The notes beneath the pieces are model-generated. The model saw nothing but the letters and a program-made list of their open reading frames with translations, searched no databases and was not told the DNA's origin. From Actinomadura citrea (GTDB lineage: Bacteria; Actinomycetota; Actinomycetes; Streptosporangiales; Streptosporangiaceae), in NCBI RefSeq assembly GCF_013409045.1, contig NZ_JACCBT010000001.1:6076001-6140000 (forward strand): DNA of 64,000 bases, in the 5' to 3' direction. Positions 22,653 to 33,175 of this stretch are shown here, one piece after another; position 1 is the stretch's first letter; each line of letters opens with the position of its first letter. Made by a program: the position numbers and the translations under genes.

Positions 22653-24819
22653 CGGCCCGGCGGTCCCGCAGCGACCGCGGGTGCAGGCGCCGCCGGAACC
22701 GGCGCAGCCGCCCGGCCCTGGCGGTGACGAGGCGGCCGAGCTCGTCGGTGTGCCCCCACGCCCGGTCGGCGGCTCCGGGGTCGGGGTGGGACGCGGCGAA
22801 GCGGCTGCGGTTGACGAGGTCGGCGAGCGGCCCGAGATGGCCGTGGGCGTCGTCTCCGACGGCCGACGCGCCGAAGCGGGCGACCTCGTGCGCGGTCAGC
22901 GTCCGGGCCGTGGACAGGCCGACGTCGGCGAGGTGGTCGAGCGCCTGGTGCCATGCGCCGGTGATGCGGGCGGCGGGCGGCCCCGCCCTCCGGCGCCGTC
23001 TTCGCAGGACGGGGGCGAGGAGGACGGCGCCCAGGTAGGCGATGACGAGCGCGCCCACCGCGATCGAGGCGAACACCCACCACGGCGTGGCCCGGCCGTC
23101 GTCGGCGGCCGGCTTCTGCGGGCCCTTCTGCGTCGTGTCGCCCGGGCCCTGGCCGCGCTGCTGCGAGGCCGCGTTCTTCTGGGCCTGCTCCAGCTTCTGC
23201 TCGGTCTCCCCCGCCGCGACGGAGTCGTTCTTCTTGGACCGCCGCGCGCTGTCGGGGAGCGGGTTGAACCGGATCCAGCCGAGCCGGTCGAACTTGATCT
23301 CCGGCCACACCATCACGTCCCCGGACCGGACCTGGACGGTGTCGCCCGCGCGGTCGCCGCCGTCGAAGCCCACGATGACGCGGGACGGCAGGCCGATCGT
23401 CCGGGCGAGCAGGGCGTAGGCGGTCGCGAAGTGCTCGGGCGTGCCGCGCCTGCCCTCGCCGAGGAAGTAGTCGAGCTGCCGGTAGCCGTGCCCCGGCGGG
23501 GCTGTGACGTCGTACCTGGCGTAGCGCTTGAGGTACTCGGCGAGCATCGCGGCCTTCTGGATGGGCGACACGGCGCCCTGCGTCGCGGCCCGGGCGAACC
23601 TGCGGAACTCGGCGATCTGGACGGGCGGCTCCTTCGCGCCGGGCCCCCACGGCAGCTCCCGCGCGGCCCGGGCCTCGGCGTCGCCTGCGACGGCCGCCCC
23701 GGCGAGGTCGTCTGCCGTCCATTCCGGGACGACGGAGCCGACGCGGTAGGTCTGGCCGGGGCGCAGCGGCTGCGCGGCGGCCAGCGCGCCGCTGCCGGGG
23801 TCGACGACGACAGGGAGCCCGGTGACCTCCCGCGGGCGGTCGGCGGCGGGCACCCACACGCCCGGCAGGTCGCGGATGGTGATGCGCTGCGCGACCTCGT
23901 GCTCGCGGCCCGGGTCCGGCCCCTGCGGCACGCGGCTCCCGGTCGGGACGAAGCGGGCCGTGGACGACCAGGTCACGCCGTCGAAACGGTCCAGGACGGC
24001 GAGCCGCTCGATCTCGTTCCGCTTCGACTGGACCGTGAACATCACCTGGTCGGGGCTGAGCAGCCAGCCGCCGACGCGGTCCAGCGGGCTGACGCCGTCG
24101 CGCTGCTGCGGCGGCGGCGCCTGCACCTGCTCGCGCGGGTCGTAGGGGTCCGCGCTGACGGGGACGACGGGGCCGGCGGCGAACGCCAGCGCCCCGAGGA
24201 CGGCCGCGGCGGGGACGCCGATCAGGAGGGGCCGCCACGCGACGCCCGAGCCCGGCCCGTCCGCACGGACGAGGACCAGCACGGCGGTGAGCACGACGGT
24301 CGCGGCGGCGAGCGGCAGGTTGGATCCGGGGCCGTCCACCCCGAGCAGCAGCGCGACCGCCCACACGCCGAGCGCAGGCACGCACGGCAGGGCGCGCAGC
24401 GAGGTGCGCAGCGCCAGCTCCGCCGCCGCGAACGCCGCCAGCCACACCACCACGTGGACCAGGACGAGGTACTCCGGCTTCGCGGGGGCGGGCAGCAGCG
24501 TGGTCAGGATCGACTTCCACGCGCCGAGCACGCCCTCGCGCAGCGTCTGCGGCAGCGTCCCGTCCCCGAGGGCGGGGCGCAGGACGGTGACCGAGACCGT
24601 CCCCGCCCAGGCGACGACGGTCAGTACCAGCGAGATCCACAGCGGCCACGGGCCCTTGTCCTTGCGCGGCCCCGACAGCAGCCCGCACAGGACCGTCGGC
24701 GCCACCGCCGCGACGGCGGCGACGGGGACGACCGGCCCGAGCCCGAAGACCCGCTGGAACGCCAGCCCGGCGACGGCGACCAGGCAGGCCGTCACGGCGA
24801 TCGACGCGTACCGGGTCAC
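22633..24819 (-). CDS. Membrane transglutaminase-like protein with lost catalytic triad
   Basis: 728 residues. Six or so N-terminal membrane spans (1-215), an extracellular transglutaminase-core region (about 400-525), a linker, a further span (about 570-590, WVFASIAVGALVIAYLGAVLL) and a cytoplasmic tail (DUF4129-like position). This is the TgpA layout. Active members read G(F/Y)C, HAW and (D/E)P; here the same positions read GTP461, VM503VW and FN519P, so Cys, His and Asp are all replaced. It is probably a pseudoenzyme. GTG start overlapping the DUF58 stop (GTGA). Confidence 0.88.
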   Translation of the reverse strand: MTRYASIAVTACLVAVAGLAFQRVFGLGPVVPVAAVAAVAPTVLCGLLSGPRKDKGPWPLWISLVLTVVAWAGTVSVTVLRPALGDGTLPQTLREGVLGAWKSILTTLLPAPAKPEYLVLVHVVVWLAAFAAAELALRTSLRALPCVPALGVWAVALLLGVDGPGSNLPLAAATVVLTAVLVLVRADGPGSGVAWRPLLIGVPAAAVLGALAFAAGPVVPVSADPYDPREQVQAPPPQQRDGVSPLDRVGGWLLSPDQVMFTVQSKRNEIERLAVLDRFDGVTWSSTARFVPTGSRVPQGPDPGREHEVAQRITIRDLPGVWVPAADRPREVTGLPVVVDPGSGALAAAQPLRPGQTYRVGSVVPEWTADDLAGAAVAGDAEARAARELPWGPGAKEPPVQIAEFRRFARAATQGAVSPIQKAAMLAEYLKRYARYDVTAPPGHGYRQLDYFLGEGRRGTPEHFATAYALLARTIGLPSRVIVGFDGGDRAGDTVQVRSGDVMVWPEIKFDRLGWIRFNPLPDSARRSKKNDSVAAGETEQKLEQAQKNAASQQRGQGPGDTTQKGPQKPAADDGRATPWWVFASIAVGALVIAYLGAVLLAPVLRRRRRRAGPPAARITGAWHQALDHLADVGLSTARTLTAHEVARFGASAVGDDAHGHLGPLADLVNRSRFAASHPDPGAADRAWGHTDELGRLVTARAGRLRRFRRRLHPRSLRDRRAVRTRGR

Positions 24820-25946
24820 CGGGCGCTCCCGAGCCGCCGCCACGCCTCCGCCAGCCCCTCCAGGTCGGCGAAGTCGACGAGCTGGACGCCGGGCGGCGCC
24901 GCCGCGGGCCCGTCCGGGCGGACCCGCAGCACGACGATGCGGTCGAAGCGGCTGCGGACGGCCGCGATGCGCCCGATCTCGGCGGCGTCCGGGGTGACGA
25001 CGACGAGGGACCCGCCCGCGCGCACGCGGCGCACCGCGTCCACGGCCGAGCGCGGCCCCTCCCGCGTCTGGACGGAGGTGAGCCGGTCGAGGAGGACCTC
25101 GACGTCGTCCGGCCCGCCCCGCGTGTCGGCCACCTGGCCGTCGCCGGTGAGGATCCGGACGGGGAAGCTCGCCGACGCCGCCCCGGCCGCGACCGACGCC
25201 GCCGCGTCCACGGCCAGCTCGAAGTCGTCGGGCTCCGGCCACGAGCCGGGGCGCGCCTCCAGCACGACCGTCGTCGTCGGCAGGCTGGCGTCCACGAGCT
25301 GGCGGACCATCAGCGTCCCGGTGCGGGCCGACGACTTCCAGTGGATGTGGCGCAGCTCGTCCCCGATCACGTACTCGCGCAGCGCGTGGAACGTCGCCGT
25401 CCCCGCCGGGGACCTGTCGCTGGTCGGACCCTCCAGGTGGTAGGCGCGGCCGGACGGCAGCAGCGCCAGCGGCACCGTCCTCGGCCGGACGAGCAGGACC
25501 CGCGGCGTCCCGTACTCCCGCACCCGGCGCGCCAGCCGGAGGGGGTCGGCGCGCACCAGCCGCAGCGGCCCCACGGGGATCTCGCCGCGCCGGGACGTCG
25601 GCAGCCGGTAGGTCACGGTGCGCCCGCCGCCCGGGCGCAGCCGCGGGATGTCGACCGCGACCGGAGTGGAGCCCGCCGCGTCCTCGGCGCTGAGCCCGCG
25701 GACGCCGCGCCCCTTGTTCGTCACGTGCAGGACCCCGACGGCGGGCTCGCCGCGCTCGACCCGCGCCGGCGCGATCTCCCGGCGGACCTCCAGCTTCGGG
25801 CGCGGCAGCGTCCACAGCGCCGCCGCCCCCACCGCGACGAGGCCCGCGACGGCCAGCACGGCGGGCTCGGGATAGCCGAGCCACCAGCCCGCCGCGTACA
25901 GCGGCACCGAACCGGCCGCCGTCCCCCACCCGAGCGGCGTCAGCAC
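24816..25946 (-). CDS. DUF58 protein
   Basis: A 376-residue membrane-attached protein. Two N-terminal spans (LYAAGWWLGYPEPAVLAVAGLVAVGAAAL), a beta-rich region, then the DUF58 signature YVIGDELRHIHWKSSARTGTLMVRQ, followed by a VWA-like fold. DUF58 proteins accompany MoxR ATPases and are thought to be their partners in assembling or activating a target. GTG start 1 nt after the MoxR stop; its stop overlaps the transglutaminase-like gene. Confidence 0.9.
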   Translation of the reverse strand: MLTPLGWGTAAGSVPLYAAGWWLGYPEPAVLAVAGLVAVGAAALWTLPRPKLEVRREIAPARVERGEPAVGVLHVTNKGRGVRGLSAEDAAGSTPVAVDIPRLRPGGGRTVTYRLPTSRRGEIPVGPLRLVRADPLRLARRVREYGTPRVLLVRPRTVPLALLPSGRAYHLEGPTSDRSPAGTATFHALREYVIGDELRHIHWKSSARTGTLMVRQLVDASLPTTTVVLEARPGSWPEPDDFELAVDAAASVAAGAASASFPVRILTGDGQVADTRGGPDDVEVLLDRLTSVQTREGPRSAVDAVRRVRAGGSLVVVTPDAAEIGRIAAVRSRFDRIVVLRVRPDGPAAAPPGVQLVDFADLEGLAEAWRRLGSAR

Positions 25947-25947
25947 G

Positions 25948-26931
<984 letters not shown>

Positions 26932-26988
26932 GATCTGCATCCCCGCGCGCTCGACATGGTTCGTTCGCCCTCGGCCGGCCTCGGCCGC

Positions 26989-29133
26989 TCACGTCTGGCA
27001 TTCGAAGAGCCCGTCCGACGGATAGCCGTTCTTGGAGGTGGCCACCAGCGTGTCGTTGAGGTAGCCGTTGCCGTACTGCGTCCGGACCTGGTTCCAAACG
27101 GTGCTGGACGTGTTGCTCTCATCGTCGTGGTACGACGATCCCTGGACCTGGCACACCACGGTCATCGTGATGATCTCCCCCTGGGGGATCGTGCCTGTGG
27201 TGGGACCGGAGGTGTTCGGAGCCGACCGGATCAGCGTGTTGGTCTGGCCGTTGTTCTGGTTGCGGATCTGCTTGGTCGGATACGCGAGATCCACGGTCTT
27301 CGTCAGCTCGGTGGAGTCACCGGCGCCATTGCGGGCCCTGACGGTCACCTGGTGAGTCGTCGCGTTGGCCAGTCCGCGGACCGCCTGCGAGGTGCTCTTG
27401 GTCGTGAGCGTCCCGCTGGGCGAGGTCACGACGTAGGTGACGTCGAAGCCGGACGAGGGGGCCCATCGGAGATCCGCGCCGTGGTTGACGGCGGTGGCGG
27501 TGAGGCCGGTCGGCGGGCCGGGGGCGGTGCAGGCGGTGGCGCCGACCTCGCCGGACTCGCTGTAGGCGGGCTTGCCGTTCTTCCCCTTGTACTCGGCGGC
27601 CACCTTGTAGATGTGGGTGGTCGTGTCGCAGGTCAGGCCGTCGACGGAGAACGTCCCGCCCTGGCTGCCGCCCGGGAACCGGGCGGGGCTCGCGCCGGCG
27701 GCGGGCTTGCCGTCCCTGCCGAGCAGGACGAACCGGGCCACCGGGTAGACGCCCTGCGGCTGCGCGGCCGCCGTGAACCGCACCTTGACCGAGCCGTTGT
27801 CGCCGGACGCGGCGGGCGTCGGCGGGTCGGGCGCGGTGGGGTCCCTCTTCACCGGCGGCTTGGCGGGCCTGGCCGGCGGCGTGACGGTGGTGGAGCCGCC
27901 GGTGCCCCCGCCGCCGCCGTTGCGGTTGCCCTGGCCGCCCCCCGGGTTGGCCTGGACGGGCAGGGGCCGCCGCGCGCCGCCGGGGACCTTGTCCTCGTAC
28001 TTCTTGATGCGCTTGACGCCGCCGTCCGGGCCGAAGGCGAGGGCGGTGGGGCCGTCGGGGTCGTTCACCCACAGCATGTGGTCGCGGACGAGCATCTCGA
28101 TCGCGCCGCCGGGGCGGGTGGCGGCGATGGGCCGCTCCCAGGCGTTGCGCTCGGTGTTGAAGACCAGCAGCCGGCCGGACGTCCGGTCGGGCAGGTAGAC
28201 GCGCTGCCCGAGGACGTTCGGGGGCTCGAAGGCGTGGTCCGGCACGCGCAGGGCCACCGAGTCGACCCGTCCGACGCCGGTGTCCAGCAGGTAGAGGGAG
28301 CCGCCCGCGCCGAGCATCGGGACGATCTGCCCGTCGGCGACCGCGGGGACCTTGACGCCGTTCGCGGCCCGCGCGACGGGCGCGGGAAGGTTGATCCGCT
28401 GGGTGCCCTCGGGGCGGACGATCACCGCCGCCGCGGAGGTGCTGTCGATGATCACGGGCCTCCCGGCGGCCATCGTCAGCGCGAGGCGGTCGCCGGCCTT
28501 CCCGGCCGCCACGGGCTCGCCCTGGCGGCCGGACCTGAACGGGATGACGTGGCCCGTCTGCGGGACGGGCACCCACAGGGCGCCGTCGGCGTCGATGCCC
28601 GCCTGCCCGAGCGGCGCGGTGAGCGTCGCGGGGCTGCCGACCGGTGCCAGGGACACCGGGTCGATCTGCTGCACGGCGCCCTTGACGAGGTCGACCGTGT
28701 AGGCGGCGCCGGCGCCGGAGAGCACCTGCATGCCCGGCCCGCCGACCTGCCGGCTCTTGGTGATCTTGAGCTGGGAGGGGTCGATCCGGCTGACGACGCC
28801 GGTGTCCTCGTCGACCAGCAGCACCGTCGTGCCGTCCTGGACGACCTTGATGTGGTGTCCGCGCATCTGCGGCACCACCGGCGCCTTGCCGTCGACCTTG
28901 CCGGCCAGCCCGTTGGCGTGGACGACCAGGCCCTTGCCGCTCGCGCTCAGCCAGGCCCCCACGTCCGAGAGCCTGTACCGCGCGCTGGCGGTGCCCACCC
29001 CGTAGACGACCGCGCCCACGGCGAGCACGCCGACCAGCCCGGCGGCGATCTGGCCCGTCAGCCTGTCACGCCGGAAGAATCGGAAAAGACCGCGCGGGCC
29101 GGTGGTCCGCGCGGAGGATCGGTCCCCGTTCAA
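26989..29133 (-). CDS. Membrane-anchored FN3-domain protein (paralog B)
   Basis: About 714 residues, same layout as the gene at 18694-20778: cytoplasmic FFRRDRLTGQ, one span (AAGLVGVLAVGAVVYGVG), beta-propeller-like repeats, a Gly/Pro-rich linker, two FN3 modules and a C-terminal SH3b-like region (TNTLIRSAPNTSGPTTGTI). Many phrases are shared, such as QAGIDADGALWVPV and SYHDDES-type Cys-containing endings. Start uncertain: TTG with GAGCGGGGA upstream is used because no ATG or GTG lies in frame. It probably shares a promoter region with the divergent M50-like gene and heads the MoxR operon, 57 nt upstream of it. Confidence 0.82.
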   Translation of the reverse strand: MNGDRSSARTTGPRGLFRFFRRDRLTGQIAAGLVGVLAVGAVVYGVGTASARYRLSDVGAWLSASGKGLVVHANGLAGKVDGKAPVVPQMRGHHIKVVQDGTTVLLVDEDTGVVSRIDPSQLKITKSRQVGGPGMQVLSGAGAAYTVDLVKGAVQQIDPVSLAPVGSPATLTAPLGQAGIDADGALWVPVPQTGHVIPFRSGRQGEPVAAGKAGDRLALTMAAGRPVIIDSTSAAAVIVRPEGTQRINLPAPVARAANGVKVPAVADGQIVPMLGAGGSLYLLDTGVGRVDSVALRVPDHAFEPPNVLGQRVYLPDRTSGRLLVFNTERNAWERPIAATRPGGAIEMLVRDHMLWVNDPDGPTALAFGPDGGVKRIKKYEDKVPGGARRPLPVQANPGGGQGNRNGGGGGTGGSTTVTPPARPAKPPVKRDPTAPDPPTPAASGDNGSVKVRFTAAAQPQGVYPVARFVLLGRDGKPAAGASPARFPGGSQGGTFSVDGLTCDTTTHIYKVAAEYKGKNGKPAYSESGEVGATACTAPGPPTGLTATAVNHGADLRWAPSSGFDVTYVVTSPSGTLTTKSTSQAVRGLANATTHQVTVRARNGAGDSTELTKTVDLAYPTKQIRNQNNGQTNTLIRSAPNTSGPTTGTIPQGEIITMTVVCQVQGSSYHDDESNTSSTVWNQVRTQYGNGYLNDTLVATSKNGYPSDGLFECQT

Positions 29134-29408
29134 TCCCCGCTCACCCTCTCGGCGCGCCGGGAGCGGGAGCCGCTGGCCCGGGGCGCGAAGGCACCTTAAC
29201 GGCAATACGGGGCGCTCCGGAACGGGATTGCGGAGATCGGCCTGGTGGATCGATGCCGGTCCGGCGGGTTACGGGTGATCGGCTATGACATTGGTCACAC
29301 ATGGGCGGCAGGAGGCGGAATGCCCCGTCCGTCGGCCGGAGAACCGAACGCGAACGTTATCCGGGACGTCCTAATGTTGGGCATCGCGACGACGACTCCG
29401 AGGTGGAC

Positions 29409-30170
29409 GTGGAAAACGTGAGCATCGCCGACCTGTGGCACCGGGTGACGGGAACGCAGCCGGATCCGCCGTGGTGGCTGGTGGCCCTTGTCGGCCTCGT
29501 GGCGCTCGCCTCGGTGGTGCACGGCCCGACCTGGCGGATGGCGCGCAACACCGTCACGATCGCGCACGAGGGCGGGCACGCGCTGGTCGCGCTGCTCTTC
29601 GGCCGCAAGCTGGACGGCATCAAGCTGCACTCCGACACCTCGGGCGTGACCGTGTCCCGCGGGAAGCCGCACGGGCTCGGCATGATCTTCACGGCGATGG
29701 CGGGGTACGTGACGCCGCCACTGCTCGGGCTGCTGTTCGCGCTGCTGCTGGAGGACGGCCGCATCACGCTGATGCTGTGGTTCTCGCTGGCCCTGCTCGC
29801 CGGGATGCTCATCATGATCCGCAACGCCTACGGCGCGCTGTCGGTGATCGTCACGGGCGCGATGGTCTTCGCGGTGTCGTGGCTGGGGAGCGCCACGGTG
29901 CAGGCCGGGTTCGCCTATCTGGCCGCCTGGTTCCTGCTGCTGGCCGGCACCCGCCCGGTGATCGAACTGCAGCGGATGCGGGCCCGGCACATGGCGCCGA
30001 GCTCCGACGCCGACCAGCTCCACCACCTGACCGGCGTCCCCGGGCTCGCCTGGGTGGGCCTGTTCGCCGCCACCGCCCTGGTGGCCCTGCTGGCGGGCGG
30101 CGCGCTTCTCGTCCCGGACGTCTCGCTGCCCGACCTCCCCACCCCGCCGGGCTTCGGCGGAGTGGGCTGA
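29409..30170 (+). CDS. M50-like integral membrane metalloprotease
   Basis: About 253 residues with roughly seven hydrophobic segments. The zinc motif TIAHEGGHALVALLFG (HExxH type) follows the first membrane region, as in M50B peptidases, which cut within the membrane. Candidate second-site residues are in NAYGALSV. Start uncertain: GTG codons lie in frame at 29403, 29409 and 29418, and GAGG precedes the middle one. It diverges from FN3 paralog B, so it may process an envelope or regulatory membrane protein. Confidence 0.82.
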   Translation: MENVSIADLWHRVTGTQPDPPWWLVALVGLVALASVVHGPTWRMARNTVTIAHEGGHALVALLFGRKLDGIKLHSDTSGVTVSRGKPHGLGMIFTAMAGYVTPPLLGLLFALLLEDGRITLMLWFSLALLAGMLIMIRNAYGALSVIVTGAMVFAVSWLGSATVQAGFAYLAAWFLLLAGTRPVIELQRMRARHMAPSSDADQLHHLTGVPGLAWVGLFAATALVALLAGGALLVPDVSLPDLPTPPGFGGVG

Positions 30171-30227
30171 TGCCGGACCGGGGCGCCAGGCCCCCGATTG
30201 TCCGAGGGCGCCGATAGTTTCGGTGGT

Positions 30228-31658
30228 GTGAGGGATCGGTGGTCTCGTGAGCAGGTGCTCGGGCTCGCGTCCGACGCGTCGTCCGCCAAGGCGGCGGGCG
30301 GTGTCGCCAAGCCCGCCAAGTGGGCGGGCACGGGGTGCGACGACGAGGCCGTGTGGGGCGAGTGCCAGGGCAGCGGCAGGTCCTCCTACCGGACGTGCGC
30401 CGACCTGACCGGCCCGGCGTTCCGGTGCACGTGCCCGAGCCGGAAGTTCCCGTGCAAGCACGCCTTGGCTCTGTTGTTCATGTGGGCGGACGGCCTCATA
30501 GAGGCCGAAGGCGCCCCGGGGGGTGCGGGGGGTCGCCCCCCCGCCGGCGACACAGAAGCCGAAGGCGCACCGGGAGGTGCGGAGGGCCGTCCCTCAGCCG
30601 CCGACGACACAGAAGCCGAAGGCGCACCGGGGGCGCGAGGGGGTCGTCCCGGGTGGGTCGCGGAGTGGGTCGAGGACCGCCGGGAGCGGGCCGGCCGGGC
30701 GGCCGAGCGGCGGGCCGCGTCGGCGGCCCGGGTCCGCGATCCGAAGACGGCGGAGCGGCGGGCCAGGCGGGTCGACGACGGGCTCGCCGAGCTGGACCAG
30801 TGGCTCCGCGACCAGGTCGCGCACGGGCTCGCGCAGGCGGAGAAGGCTCCCTACCGGCTGTGGGACGACGCGGCGCGGCGGCTCGTCGACGCGCAGGCGG
30901 GGGCCCTCGCGGGGCCGGTCAGGGGCCTGGCCGCGATCCCGCGCCGGCCCGGCTGGCCGGGGCGGCTGCTGGAGGAGTACGCGCTGCTGCGGCTGCTCGT
31001 CCGGGCCTACCGGCGGCAGGAGGAGCTGCCCGAGGGGCTGCGCGAGACCGTCCGCTCGCGGGTCGGGTTCACCGTCCCGCAGGAGGAGGTGCTCTCCGGC
31101 GGCGAGCGCGTCCGGGACCTGTGGTCGGTGACCGGGTCGCGCGACACCGCGCAGGACCTGCTCACCACGCGGCGGGTGTGGCTCCGCGGGAGCCGGACGG
31201 GGCGCCCCGCGCTCGTGTTGTCCTTCGCCGCACCGGGCACATCCCTGGACGGATCGCTCGTCGCGGGTACGCAGGTCGATGCGGAGCTGGCCTTCTACCC
31301 TGGCGCGCAGCCGCTGCGGGCTCTGGTCGCCGAGCGGTACGGGGCGCCCATGCGGGGCACGCCCGCGGGGACGTCGGTCCGGGGCTTCCTGGACGAGCAC
31401 GCGGCGGCACTCGCGCTCGACCCGTGGCTTGACCGCTGGCCCGCGACGCTGGAGGACGTCCGCCTGGCGCGCACCGGAGGAGGAGACCTGCACGTCGTCG
31501 ACGGCGCCGGGGACGCGCTGCCACTGCGGATGGGCGATCCGTGGCGGTTGCTCGCGCTGTCGGGCGGCGGGGCGGTCACCCTGGCCGGGGAGTGGCGCCC
31601 GCGCGGCCTGCGCCCGCTGACCGCGTGGCACGAGGACGAGGGGACGGTGATCCTGTGA
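30228..31658 (+). CDS. SWIM zinc-finger protein
   Basis: About 476 residues. The SWIM zinc site is C67-x-C69-x6-C76-x-H78 (FRCTCPSRKFPCKHAL). A low-complexity linker with three imperfect copies of EAEGAPGGAxGRP follows, then a mostly helical region. SWIM domains bind DNA or protein. First gene of the five-gene operon. GATAGT (30213-30218) sits about 9 nt before the GTG, so the mRNA may be leaderless. Its stop overlaps the DUF5691 start (GTGA). No enzymatic motif is seen. Confidence 0.88.
   Translation: MRDRWSREQVLGLASDASSAKAAGGVAKPAKWAGTGCDDEAVWGECQGSGRSSYRTCADLTGPAFRCTCPSRKFPCKHALALLFMWADGLIEAEGAPGGAGGRPPAGDTEAEGAPGGAEGRPSAADDTEAEGAPGARGGRPGWVAEWVEDRRERAGRAAERRAASAARVRDPKTAERRARRVDDGLAELDQWLRDQVAHGLAQAEKAPYRLWDDAARRLVDAQAGALAGPVRGLAAIPRRPGWPGRLLEEYALLRLLVRAYRRQEELPEGLRETVRSRVGFTVPQEEVLSGGERVRDLWSVTGSRDTAQDLLTTRRVWLRGSRTGRPALVLSFAAPGTSLDGSLVAGTQVDAELAFYPGAQPLRALVAERYGAPMRGTPAGTSVRGFLDEHAAALALDPWLDRWPATLEDVRLARTGGGDLHVVDGAGDALPLRMGDPWRLLALSGGGAVTLAGEWRPRGLRPLTAWHEDEGTVIL
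30501..30655 (+). repeat. Three tandem in-gene repeats (54-57 nt)
   Basis: Copies begin at about 30501, 30555 and 30612, each encoding EAEGAPGGAxGRP. They lie between the SWIM finger and the helical domain and preserve the frame, so they look like an expandable linker. Confidence 0.7.
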
Positions 31659-33175
31659 CGGCGTGGGACGAGCACGTCACCGCCGCGCTGCTGGGCACCG
31701 AGCGCCGCGACCCGCCCGCCCTGGCGGAGGCGCGCGGCGACGACGGCGGCCAGGACGGCGGCAAGGCGGGGCGGCTGCTCGACCAGGCGGCGCTGCTGGC
31801 CGTGCGGCGGCGGGCGGGGCAGGTCCCGTCGGGCGCGGCCCCCGAGCCGGTGGCGCTGGCCCCGGTGGAGGACGTCCCGGCGGTTCCGAGGGCGGCGGCG
31901 GCCCGGCTGCGGCGGATCCTCGGCGGTGAGCAGATCCGGGTGCTGCCCGAATGGCTGGACGCGGCGGCCGCCCGGGGCCTGCGGGTGCCCGCCCAGTCGC
32001 TTCCCGACCTGCTGGAGCGGGGGCGCAGCGACCGGATGCTGCGGCCGTCGATCGCGCGGGCGTGCGGGCGGCGCGGCGTGTGGCTGGCCCTGCAGAACAC
32101 GGACTGGGCCTACCTGGTGGGTTCCGGTGACGACCCCGGCGGCGGCCCCGAAGTGTGGGAGACCGGGTCGCGCAACCGGCGGGTGGCCTACCTGACCATG
32201 CTTCGCGAGACCGAGCCAGAGCGCGCGCGGGAGCTCCTCCAGGGGACCTGGGCCAAGGAACCGGCGCCCGATCGCGCGGCGTTCATCGCCACCTTCGCGC
32301 ATGGGCTTTCCCTCGACGACGAGGGGTTCCTTGAGGGGGCCTTGGGCGACCGCGGGAAGGACGTGCGGCAACTGGCGTCCGACCTGCTGGCCCGCCTGCC
32401 GGGCTCCGCGTACGGGGAGCGCATGGCGGTGCGCGCCCGTGCCTGCCTGACCGCCGAGGAGCGCACGGTCCGGGGCCGCGAGCAGACGTGGATCCGGGTG
32501 GAGCCGCCGGCCGCCCACGACGAGGACCTGGCCCGCGACGGCGTCCCGTTCCATCCGACCGGGTCGTTCGCGCCGCGCGGCGGGGGCTCGCCGGTGGGGA
32601 CGCGGGCCGCGTGGCTGCGCGAGATCCTGGCCCGCACCCCGCTGTCCACCTGGACGGAGCTGTTCGGGCTGCCGCCCATGGAGATCGTGTGCCTGCCCGT
32701 CTCCGACTCCGACGGGCGCGACGTCCACATCGGCTGGGCCCGCGCCGCCCTCGGCCAGCGCGACACCGGATGGGCGCGGGCGCTGCTCAGGGGCGGCGTC
32801 ATGGTGGACGAGCCGGAGGCCCTCGCCGACCTGCTGTCGGTCCTGCCCGGCCCGGAGCGCGACCCGGCGGCGGCCGACCTGATCCGCTGGGTGGAGGGGC
32901 GTCCCGGTCTGCTGCGGGTCCTGGAACGGGTGCCCGGTCCGTGGGCCGGGCCGCTCGCGGCGGCGGTGGTCGGGACGCTGAACGCCTCCGCCGAGCTCCC
33001 CACCCGCCGCGACGAGCACCTGATCACGCAGCTGTGCCGGCTCGCCGACCAGCGGCTCGACCCGGCCGCCGCGACCCGCCTGGCGGCCCTCGGACCGGCC
33101 GCACCGCGGGCCGTCACCGACCTGATCGCGACCCTGCGTTTCCGCGACGAGATGCTGAAGGAGCTTGACCAGTGA
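31655..33175 (+). CDS. DUF5691 family protein
   Basis: 506 residues, recognised by family and position: TAWDEHVTAALLGTERRDPP at the start, then helical repeat-like segments (GRSDRMLRPSIARACGRRGVWLALQNTDWAYLV, RVAYLTMLRETEPERARELLQGTW). The repeats resemble HEAT/TPR-type scaffolding. No catalytic motif and no membrane segment. It is the second gene of the operon and shares 4 nt with each neighbour. Function not established; the context suggests an adaptor for the MoxR/VWA pair. Confidence 0.85.
   Translation: MTAWDEHVTAALLGTERRDPPALAEARGDDGGQDGGKAGRLLDQAALLAVRRRAGQVPSGAAPEPVALAPVEDVPAVPRAAAARLRRILGGEQIRVLPEWLDAAAARGLRVPAQSLPDLLERGRSDRMLRPSIARACGRRGVWLALQNTDWAYLVGSGDDPGGGPEVWETGSRNRRVAYLTMLRETEPERARELLQGTWAKEPAPDRAAFIATFAHGLSLDDEGFLEGALGDRGKDVRQLASDLLARLPGSAYGERMAVRARACLTAEERTVRGREQTWIRVEPPAAHDEDLARDGVPFHPTGSFAPRGGGSPVGTRAAWLREILARTPLSTWTELFGLPPMEIVCLPVSDSDGRDVHIGWARAALGQRDTGWARALLRGGVMVDEPEALADLLSVLPGPERDPAAADLIRWVEGRPGLLRVLERVPGPWAGPLAAAVVGTLNASAELPTRRDEHLITQLCRLADQRLDPAAATRLAALGPAAPRAVTDLIATLRFRDEMLKELDQ

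Noticed and set aside
22633..25929. 1098-codon frame suggesting a DUF58-transglutaminase fusion
   Set aside because: The extension is a shadow of DUF58 in another frame. GTGA coupling shows two separate genes.
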